This document shows, one piece after another, positions 37,234 to 43,626 of a stretch of 64,000 nt of DNA; the stretch's first letter is position 1, and every line of letters starts with the position of its first letter. The notes beneath the pieces were generated by a model, which did not search any database, was not told where the DNA came from, and was given only the letters and a program-made list of their open reading frames with translations. Source of the DNA: CBDEGU01 sp965238045 (GTDB lineage: Bacteria > Acidobacteriota > Terriglobia > Bryobacterales > UBA6623). Position numbers and translations under genes: made by a program. The stretch lies in contig CBDEGU010000012.1 in NCBI GenBank assembly GCA_965238045.1, positions 2,604,001 to 2,668,000 of the forward strand, given 5' to 3'.

Positions 37234-38811
37234 TCACGGGTGGGAAGTATAGTATCCTCTGCGAACGTGGGCTCGCATTGGAGGCAGACCCTCAATTCTC
37301 ATTAGCTTGACCTCCACCCGCCGCCACTTCTTGTTCTCCTGGTTCGCGGGCACATAAGTCAGAGCATACTGGTTGCGCAGCTCAACGCCAATCTTAGCGG
37401 CCACATAGGGCAGCTCATTAATATTCGCAATCCGGAAATGCCTCCCACCGGTCCGCTCGGCGACTTCGCTTAACAGGTTCGGCGGGCTGGACTCCTCGAA
37501 AGCCCTCCGAGTGCTGCCGCGGCCGTACATGCGGTACAAGATCCGAATGATGTAGATCTGCACGTCCGCCTCTCGAACGAGTCGCGTTACCTCCCGTTCG
37601 CTATAGTGACTGCTAGTATCGTCACCGTCGGAAATCACCAGCAAGGCCCGCTTGGAATGCTCCGCTTTCCGCATTCTGTTGATTGCCAGGTAGATCCCAT
37701 CGCGCAATGCCGTTCGCCCCTGAAGTTGCGTGGAAGCCAGGGAGCGCAGGATCTCAGCTCGGTCTCTCGTGAACCTAGTCAGCAGTTGGGGACGAGTGTT
37801 GAACGACATCGAAAAGAACTCATCCTCTGGATTCGCGACCTTAAGAAACGCTGCTACAGCGGCGTTCAGATCGGCGAGCTTCTGGAGTCCATAGCGCATA
37901 CTGCGGCTGTGGTCCACCAGAATGCCGAGTGAGACAGGAGCCTCTTCACGTTCGAAGCGCATCAGATGCTGTAGCCCGTTGTCCTCGTACACCTCGAAGG
38001 ATCTCGCGGAAAGATTGGTGATAAGCCGCCCCCCTTTACCTGTGACCGTGACGCGCAGAACGACCGGTTGGGCACCTCCCGATCGCGCACCTTTCGCGTT
38101 CATCGCCGAATGCTGTGCTGGCAAGACCTCATCGGCCCCCGCGTCACTGCTTCCCGCGGCGGGCTTCAAGAGGCTCGTGGTCAGCAATGCCCGCTTTGTG
38201 CCGGTGTGGCCCTCCCATGTTGCGCGTACCAAGGCTGACCATCCATGGCTATCGTCTGCATTGGGGTCAGCGCCGTTCGCGAGCAAAGCCTGCACAATCT
38301 CGGTATGTCCCTGACTCGCCGCCAGCATCAATGCGCTTTCCTTATCCTTGTTATTCGCATTTACTCGTGCCCCGTTCGCGAGCAGGGCTAGCGCCGACTC
38401 GGTGTTCCCGTGCTCAGAGGCGAACATCAGGGCGGTCCATCCACGTTCCTGTTTGGCGTTCACCTCCGCACGTCTGGTTAGCAAGGCTCGCACAATCCCT
38501 GTGTGGCCCTTCACCGCCGCCAACATCAACGCAGTTACGCCATTCTGAGCTCTGGAATCCACAGAGGCGCCCCCAGCCAGCAAGGCTTTCAAGATGTCTT
38601 CGTGGCCGATACTCGCCGCGAGCATCAAGGCAGTGCTCCCGTTCGCAGCGGAAGTGTTCGCGTCCGCACCTTTTGCTAGCAAGCCTTGCACAGTCGCGGT
38701 ATCACCTCTGGCTACTGCGCTGATCAGGTCTGCCCCAGCCTCGGCTTCCAGGGTGAGGAACGCCGCTAGCAAGCCCACCAACACTGGCAGGATGACTCGT
38801 TTGGCGTCCAC
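37234..38811 (-). CDS. Ankyrin-repeat plus VWFA-like secreted protein
   Basis: A 525-residue protein. A hydrophobic leader (ILPVLVGLLAAFLTLEA) is followed by six ankyrin repeats (GSTALMLAASIGHEDILKAL and relatives), then a linker. The VWFA-like domain has the metal-site pattern LVDHSRSMRYG, KRALLVISDGDD and the tail QYALTYVPANQ. The tail resembles the VWFA-type domain expanded in Acidobacteria, which supports the taxonomic call. GTG 38811 is preferred because GGGAGG lies six bases upstream; a longer TTG start at 38844 is less likely. It probably mediates protein contacts outside the cytoplasm. Fusion with ankyrin repeats is the unusual point. Confidence 0.85.
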   Translation of the reverse strand: MDAKRVILPVLVGLLAAFLTLEAEAGADLISAVARGDTATVQGLLAKGADANTSAANGSTALMLAASIGHEDILKALLAGGASVDSRAQNGVTALMLAAVKGHTGIVRALLTRRAEVNAKQERGWTALMFASEHGNTESALALLANGARVNANNKDKESALMLAASQGHTEIVQALLANGADPNADDSHGWSALVRATWEGHTGTKRALLTTSLLKPAAGSSDAGADEVLPAQHSAMNAKGARSGGAQPVVLRVTVTGKGGRLITNLSARSFEVYEDNGLQHLMRFEREEAPVSLGILVDHSRSMRYGLQKLADLNAAVAAFLKVANPEDEFFSMSFNTRPQLLTRFTRDRAEILRSLASTQLQGRTALRDGIYLAINRMRKAEHSKRALLVISDGDDTSSHYSEREVTRLVREADVQIYIIRILYRMYGRGSTRRAFEESSPPNLLSEVAERTGGRHFRIANINELPYVAAKIGVELRNQYALTYVPANQENKKWRRVEVKLMRIEGLPPMRAHVRRGYYTSHP

Positions 38812-39177
38812 CGCTCGCCTCCCTCTCGCAAGAATATCGAACAATCTGCTGAAATACTCTGAAACCTATCTTAATGGGAAAGCTCGGACTCGGAGCGGTA
38901 TGTAGGTCGTTTTGTACATCTTTTTCCTCGACTTCGCGTCACGAAACCGCACGGGACGGTAGCTGGTCAGTTTGCTGTCCCCCACGGTTGCGAATTGGCC
39001 GTGAACACCGGCCCCGCTGCTGACTTCTGAGTGTCCCGTTCCCCCGGGCAATCCTGCTGTCGTTTCTAGATCACCCCGCTTTCGTTGTCAGACCAATCAT
39101 CTGCCCCACCCCCGCCGCCCTGTCTATAATGGCGGACAAGGAATCCACGCCCGCCGGATGCCCTCTGGACCCCAACC
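38812..39177. other. Divergent intergenic region
   Basis: About 366 bp between the ankyrin-VWFA gene (minus) and the epimerase gene (plus). TATAAT at 39125-39130, 48 bp before the epimerase start, is a good -10 box, but I see no clear -35 match at the right distance. No gene is supportable here. Confidence 0.45.
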
Positions 39178-40035
39178 ATGAGAATCGGCGTCAACACCAT
39201 GATCTGGTCCGGGGCCTTCGACAGCTCGATCCCGCTCGAGGCCATCCGCCAAGCCGGCATCGACGGCATCGAAGTCCCTGTCTTTGACGCCGCCGATCTC
39301 GACGCCGCCGCGCTTCGTCGCGCCCTCGCCGATCACGGCCTCGGCTGCACCTTCTGCTCGGTCAACCCCCCGGGCAAAAACCCCATCAGCGAGGACGCTT
39401 CCATCCGCGCCGGCACCCTCGAGCACTGGAAGCGCATCATCGCCGCCGCCGCCGAGGTGGACGCCCAGCTCATCGCCGGCCCGACCTATGCGCCCGTAGG
39501 CTATCTGCCTGGCCGCCGCCGCAACCCCGACGAATGGAAGTGGGCCGTCGAGTTCCACCAGCAACTCGGCGAAGACCTCGCGGCCGCGGACGTTACCATC
39601 GCGGTCGAACCCCTCAATCGTTTCGAGACCTACTTCCTCAACACGGCCCAAGACACGGCCCGCTTCGTCGACGAAATCGGCAGCCCCCGCGTCGGTATAC
39701 TCTTTGATACATTCCATGCCAACATTGAGGAGAAGAACATCGCCGACGGCTACCGCCTCTGCGGCCCGCGTCTGAAACACGTCCACGCCTGCGAGAACGA
39801 CCGCGGCGTGCCCGGCACCGGACACATCGCATGGGAGGAAGTCTTCGCCGCCCTCATCGAGATCGGCTACGACGGCTGGTTGACAATCGAATCATTTAAT
39901 GGGACCATTCCACAACTTGCCGCCGCCACCGCCATTTGGCGCGACTTAGCGCCGTCAACCGGCGACATCGCCTTTGAAGGGGCTGCGTTCCTGAAAAAAA
40001 CTTGGGCCTTGGCCGGTCTCTCGCCGGCGCCCTGA
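39178..40035 (+). CDS. Sugar isomerase/epimerase (D-tagatose 3-epimerase-like)
   Basis: A 285-residue TIM-barrel protein of the AP endonuclease 2/sugar epimerase family. Metal ligands fit the D-tagatose/D-allulose 3-epimerase pattern: Glu in AVEPLNRFETYF, Asp and His in LFDTFHANIEE, His in KHVHACENDRG, and Glu in LTIESFNG. It should interconvert ketohexoses. The start ATG is at 39178 with a TATAAT box about 48 bp upstream. A RraA-like gene follows 114 bp later on the same strand, so the pair may act in sugar-acid breakdown. That link is inferred. Confidence 0.9.
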   Translation: MRIGVNTMIWSGAFDSSIPLEAIRQAGIDGIEVPVFDAADLDAAALRRALADHGLGCTFCSVNPPGKNPISEDASIRAGTLEHWKRIIAAAAEVDAQLIAGPTYAPVGYLPGRRRNPDEWKWAVEFHQQLGEDLAAADVTIAVEPLNRFETYFLNTAQDTARFVDEIGSPRVGILFDTFHANIEEKNIADGYRLCGPRLKHVHACENDRGVPGTGHIAWEEVFAALIEIGYDGWLTIESFNGTIPQLAAATAIWRDLAPSTGDIAFEGAAFLKKTWALAGLSPAP

Positions 40036-40149
40036 GCCGCCCGCGGCCCGGTGCCCTGACCCGCGCACAGCCCCCAAGGCGCCGCGACTCACAATCACTC
40101 TGCAAATCACACTTCCCAAATCAGCATCACCATGCTCCCCAGGAATATT

Positions 40150-40848
40150 ATGTCAGTTGAATGGAACTCGGATCAGGAACTTTTCGATCTCGCCAGCGCG
40201 GAACTCTTTCCGGCCCTCCTTGGCGACGCCATGGACAAGATGGGCCTGCTGCATCAATTCCTGCCCGCCCAGGTACGGCCCGTGCAGTCCACGATGTGCG
40301 TCATCGGGAGAGCCATGACCGTCCTGGGCGCCGATTGCGTCGACACGCCGCCCGAGGTGGACCGCAACAATCCTGTTCACGAGCAGCCGTTCGGCTTGAT
40401 GCTGCGCGCGCTCGATGATCTCAAGCCCAACGAGGTATACTTCGCCGCCGGCGGCTCGCCGCGCTACGCGCTCTGGGGCGAACTGATGGCCATGCGCGCC
40501 ATGAAACTCGGAGCCGTCGGAGCGGTCATGAACGGCTATTCCCGCGACACCCCGGGCATCCTCGATCTAAAATTCCCAACCTTTTCTTGGGGACCCTACG
40601 CCCAGGATTTTGCCGCCCGCGCCAAGGTCATCGACTTCCGTTGCCCGCTCGACATCGAAGGCGTCCGCGTCAACCCCGGCGACATCGTCGTCGGCGACAT
40701 GGACGGGGTATGCGTCGTTCCCCGCGACGCCGAGGAAGAAGTTTTCACCAAGGCGCTAGCCAAGTCCCGGGGAGAGAAACTCGTCGCGCAGGCCATCCAA
40801 GATGGCATGTCCGCCACCGACGCCTTCGCCAAATACGGCGTCATGTAG
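40150..40848 (+). CDS. RraA-like family protein, possible HMG-type aldolase
   Basis: A 232-residue protein of the RraA/4-hydroxy-4-methyl-2-oxoglutarate aldolase family. The family core is recognisable in GAVGAVMNGYSRDTPGI and NPGDIVVGDMDGVCVVPRD, the latter holding the metal-binding DxDG. ATG 40150 (MSVEWNSDQELF) with AGGA six bases upstream is preferred to ATG 40132. Members with the needed residues cleave keto acids. Others inhibit RNase E, so a catalytic role is likely but not certain. A terminator hairpin follows at 40871. Confidence 0.85.
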   Translation: MSVEWNSDQELFDLASAELFPALLGDAMDKMGLLHQFLPAQVRPVQSTMCVIGRAMTVLGADCVDTPPEVDRNNPVHEQPFGLMLRALDDLKPNEVYFAAGGSPRYALWGELMAMRAMKLGAVGAVMNGYSRDTPGILDLKFPTFSWGPYAQDFAARAKVIDFRCPLDIEGVRVNPGDIVVGDMDGVCVVPRDAEEEVFTKALAKSRGEKLVAQAIQDGMSATDAFAKYGVM

Positions 40849-40870
40849 CCCCAGCCGGCCCAAACGCAAA

Positions 40871-40931
40871 ACGGGCGCCAGGCTATTTCGGTCCTGGCGC
40901 CCGTACCAGCGCAAGGTGCGCTAGCTTTTTG
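40871..40931 (+). terminator. Intrinsic terminator after RraA-like gene
   Basis: A 12-bp perfect stem (ACGGGCGCCAGG with CCTGGCGCCCGT, loop ctatttcggt) is followed by a second small stem (GCGCaaggtGCGC) and TAGCTTTTT. It lies 23 bp after the gene's stop. Confidence 0.8.
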
Positions 40932-41023
40932 ATCGGTCTCCCCATTGTAGTACGATCACCCCCAATGACGCAACCCCCCCCACCTGCCATCCTGATAGAG
41001 TGTCAATCGGAGGTACTTTTCCG

Positions 41024-41296
41024 ATGAAACTCGATGTCAAAGCCATGGCCTTAACCATAGGTCTGCTCTGGGGAGCGGCGATGTTCCTGACCGGAACCGC
41101 CAACCTCGTCTCGGACGGCTACGGCGAGGACTTTCTGGACCTGATGGCCTCGGTCTACCCCGGCTACGACGCCACGGCCAGTTTCGGCCAGGTGATGATC
41201 GGCACACTGTACGGACTGCTCGACGGCACCGTCGGCGGCGCGGTCGTCGCTTGGCTCTATAACCGATTGGCGGCTCGCCAGCTCAGCGCCGGATAG
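41024..41296 (+). CDS. Small holin-like two-helix membrane protein
   Basis: A 90-residue protein with two hydrophobic helices (MALTIGLLWGAAMFLTG and the C-terminal GLLDGTVGGAVVAWLY) around a conserved middle DLMASVYPGYDATAS. This pattern is found in bacterial proteins annotated as holin-like. It is unlikely to be phage-derived here, because no phage genes are near. ATG 41024 has GGAGG 12 bases upstream. A 36-residue membrane peptide follows immediately. Confidence 0.6.
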   Translation: MKLDVKAMALTIGLLWGAAMFLTGTANLVSDGYGEDFLDLMASVYPGYDATASFGQVMIGTLYGLLDGTVGGAVVAWLYNRLAARQLSAG

Positions 41297-41318
41297 CTCG
41301 GCAGCCCTGGAGGTTCCC

Positions 41319-41429
41319 GTGAGAGGGACCTGGAGAAAAGTCACTCTCGTTCTTGCCTGGATCATCTTCTTGGCCGCGCTGATCCTCTTCTTCTGCGTTT
41401 CGCCGGTCTCCAGCAGAGCGGTCTGTTAG
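41319..41429 (+). CDS. 36-residue membrane peptide
   Basis: A GTG start six bases after GGAGG, then a basic N-terminus (MRGTWRKVTL), one hydrophobic helix (VLAWIIFLAALILFFCV) and a short polar tail. It follows the holin-like gene by 22 bp on the same strand. Its stop codon overlaps the terminal repeat of MITE-A copy 2. No family is recognised. Confidence 0.45.
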   Translation: MRGTWRKVTLVLAWIIFLAALILFFCVSPVSSRAVC

Positions 41430-41608
41430 CCCGCTTTTCTCACCACGTGGCGAAGCGAAGTGCGTGAGAGGCGCGTCAATACGAGGCGCGCGCCGCTTGA
41501 CGAGCGCAGGCGTACTTGACAGTACGTTGAGCACGGCAAGCAAGCGCAACGAAGTAATGGCGGGCCTGTCATGTGCTTCGGCCGTCAGGTGGTGAGAAAT
41601 GCGGGTTA
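41428..41608 (-). mobile_element. 180-bp inverted-repeat element (MITE-A), copy 2
   Basis: Reverse of the element at 23398-23577, with terminal repeats AGCCCGCTTTTCTCACCAC and GTGGTGAGAAATGCGGGTT. The core contains short open frames on one strand, but they are the same in both copies and have no start signals. The element begins at the last bases of the 36-residue gene. Confidence 0.85.
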
Positions 41609-41652
41609 GGACACCGCACCCCTGCTGCCATCCACACTTCTCCAGCGCTGCT

Positions 41653-41694
41653 GTAGCGAATGGTTAGGCCTCTTGCCGAGAAGAGACCTGTGGC
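41653..41694 (+). repeat. REP-like hairpin before RAYT, diverged copy
   Basis: Begins GTAGCG and holds CTCTT/AAGAG arms and the end GACCTGTGGCC, resembling the copy at 41709 with changes. Listed with low weight because the core differs. Confidence 0.4.
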
Positions 41695-41708
41695 CGTTCC
41701 TCACCTCC

Positions 41709-41738
41709 GTAGCGCGGGGCTCGAAGAGACCCGCGGCC
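41709..41738 (+). repeat. REP hairpin, left flank of RAYT gene
   Basis: GTAG head, then stem CGCGGG/CCCGCG with an inner CTC-GAA-GAG loop stem and one G-A mismatch. The opposite-strand partner is at 42349-42377, on the other side of the RAYT gene. Confidence 0.75.
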
Positions 41739-41741
41739 TTT

Positions 41742-42300
41742 TCAGGCCCCAAAACTCACCCGAAATCCCCCACCGAAGCACTCCAACAGACCCGCGTCCC
41801 TTCCCCAAATCCTGTCCCCGGCGTTCAACGGCAACCCAACATCGTCCATCGCAATCGGTCCAGCCTGCTCGGCGAGCCATCGCGCACTGGACCACTCCCG
41901 CTCCAATGGGTCCTCCACCAGTCGGCGATCCACCGGATTCACGTGAATATACTTGATCGTCTCATCATATTCAGCCCGGGTCCGCAAAACCCGGTCATGA
42001 AATCTCGCCTGCCAGAATGCCCGGCCACGAATCGGCTGGACGGACCGGGAAGCAGCGACCGTGAACCGCATCATCACGCTGGAAATCGTCGTATTCTTTG
42101 TGAAGAAAGAGGATGGCGTGGACGTGATCGGGCATGAAACAGTAAGCGCAGACTGCGGCCGGCGCATTCTCGCGAGTGCGAACAAGCGCTTCCGCAAGCA
42201 AACCGAACTCCGTTTCGTTGAACGGTCGCAGCCCCTTGCTCAGATTTGTCGTTACGAAAAAGAACCGTGAATGAAGAATGGGCCGCCGAAGGCGTGACAT
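41742..42300 (-). pseudogene. RAYT (REP-associated tyrosine transposase), frameshifted
   Basis: Begins MSRLRRPILHSRFFFVTTNL at ATG 42300, in the style of RAYT proteins of the Y1/IS200-like group. The HUH motif is PDHVHAIL. At about 42090 the frame changes. The rest (RGRAFWQARFHDR, then DETIKYIHVNPVDRRLV with the catalytic Tyr) continues in another frame to 41742. The rejoined protein would be about 185 residues, normal for RAYTs. It would cut and move REP hairpins. REP copies flank it on both sides in opposite orientation, the usual REPtron layout. Confidence 0.8.
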
Positions 42301-42348
42301 CGTTGCCTAGCATGGCAATTCCGCCCGTCGCCTGCAACGGATCCGAAA

Positions 42349-42377
42349 GCCGCGGGTCTCTTCGAGCCCTGCGCTAC
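42349..42377 (-). repeat. REP hairpin, right flank of RAYT gene
   Basis: Inverted copy of the REP at 41709. On the minus strand it starts GTAGCGCAGGGCTCGAAGAG and ends ACCCGCGGC. One stem pair is changed to a mismatch. Confidence 0.75.
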
Positions 42378-42542
42378 GCTCTGGAATCCGGCGGACGCCT
42401 CTGCATTCCGGCGCCTCTTGCACCAAAACCGCAGAATCGGTCACGAATGCCGGCGATTCGTTGATCGCCGCTGCGGTCAATTAAGGATGTCCCCTTTTCC
42501 CCAGGAAGAGCGTACAATAGGTTCAAGTCGGCTCAGGGTACC

Positions 42543-42589
42543 TTGAACTTAGATCTTCAATCATACGAATTCCAGTTTCTTCTCCGTCA
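42543..42589 (+). pseudogene. First 16 codons of SIR2-STAND gene, cut off by IS1595
   Basis: The frame TTG-AAC-TTA-GAT reads MNLDLQSYEFQFLL before the 8-bp target duplication CTCCGTCA. After removing the IS1595 element and one duplicate it continues in frame into the SIR2 motif of the gene at 43627-46074. The TTG start is the only start codon near; the ribosome site is weak. Confidence 0.6.
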
Positions 42590-43626
42590 GATGGGTATTC
42601 ACTTGACTCAGGTATTTTGAAATGGCCCCTACATGTTGTGGTTGTCCGTAGCGCGTGTTGCGGTGCCTCCGACCAGCGACTTGTAGGGCGCCGGTTGGAC
42701 GGCGACGGCCTGCTGAACCAGGCGGTAGAAGAGCTTGCCTCGGCTTCTGGACTTGCGGCGGTTGAAGCGGAAGGTGAATTCGTCGAGGTAGTAGTCGAGA
42801 TGCTCGTGGCTGACGGCTCCTTGATGCGTACCCAGTATCCAACGCTTCAGTAACGACACCACGCGATGCACGCGGGGGAGCAGTTGAGAGGCTCGTGCCG
42901 GTTGCCCGTCCAGGTAGCTCACCTCGTGGCGATAGCCGTCGCTTTCGAGTGGCTCGTATCCCAGCCAGCCGTCCGTGTGGACCACGCTGCCGGGTTCGAC
43001 CGACTCGCCGACGAAGGCCATCAAGCTGTCCCCAGAGGCGTTCGGAATCGTGCGCATCCGAACTCGTCCGATGCCGGCGCCATCTTCCTCGGCCGCTACT
43101 ACAATCAGCGCTTTCGCGTCGGTTTGGCGGCCCCGCACGCCCTCCTCCAGGGCTCCTAAGTAAGTCTCGTCAACCTCAACGCGCCCGCTGAGGCGATCAC
43201 GTCCGGGCCGCACCATAGCGCGCCGAAGCTTGTGCAACCAAGTCCAGGCCGTCTTGTAGCTGCCCAGGCCCAACACCCGCTGCAATCCCAATGCACTCGC
43301 CCCGTTCTTCTGGCTGGTGAGCCACCACATTGCTCGAAACCAACTCTGGAGCGGCTTGCGGGTGTCTTGAAAGATTGTGCCTGCTGTCGCCGAAGCTTGA
43401 TGCCCGCAGCTTGCACACTGCAGCAGCACCGTGCGCACCGCCCAGGTTTTGTCATGCCCGCATCGCGGACAACGAAAACCCTCCGGCCAGCGGAGTTGAC
43501 ACAGATACTCCCGACAGGCCTGCTCGCTAGCGAAACGCGCCTCGAACTCGGCCAAATTCCGGGGATAATCTTCCATCGCCCAAGATCCTACATCTTGGGG
43601 TCACCTGAGTCAAGTAAATACCCATC
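42590..43626 (-). mobile_element. IS1595-type element, copy 1, with 8-bp target duplication
   Basis: A 1037-bp element with terminal repeats GATGGGTATTCACTTGACTC at the left and the reverse of GATGGGTATTTACTTGACTC at the right. CTCCGTCA occurs at 42582-42589 and 43627-43634, an 8-bp duplication as expected for IS1595. The insertion splits the SIR2-STAND gene near codon 16. A second copy is at 48143-49132. Confidence 0.93.
42629..43576 (-). CDS. IS1595 family transposase
   Basis: A 315-residue transposase. An N-terminal zinc ribbon (CPRCGHDK, then CASCGHQ) is followed by a helical region and an ISXO2-type DDE catalytic core. Acidic residues are in VEVDETYLGALE and VVHTDGWLGY, and a third in SHEHLDYYLDEFTFRFNRR. 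No lesion is visible. This copy is the complete version of the element; the second copy lacks 47 bp that include the second half of the zinc ribbon. Confidence 0.93.
   Translation of the reverse strand: MEDYPRNLAEFEARFASEQACREYLCQLRWPEGFRCPRCGHDKTWAVRTVLLQCASCGHQASATAGTIFQDTRKPLQSWFRAMWWLTSQKNGASALGLQRVLGLGSYKTAWTWLHKLRRAMVRPGRDRLSGRVEVDETYLGALEEGVRGRQTDAKALIVVAAEEDGAGIGRVRMRTIPNASGDSLMAFVGESVEPGSVVHTDGWLGYEPLESDGYRHEVSYLDGQPARASQLLPRVHRVVSLLKRWILGTHQGAVSHEHLDYYLDEFTFRFNRRKSRSRGKLFYRLVQQAVAVQPAPYKSLVGGTATRATDNHNM

Noticed and set aside
41430..41606. Protein-coding gene inside MITE-A (88 residues at 41283-41549)
   Set aside because: The frame runs through the element and its flank with no start site; the same frame recurs in the other copy as part of the repeat.
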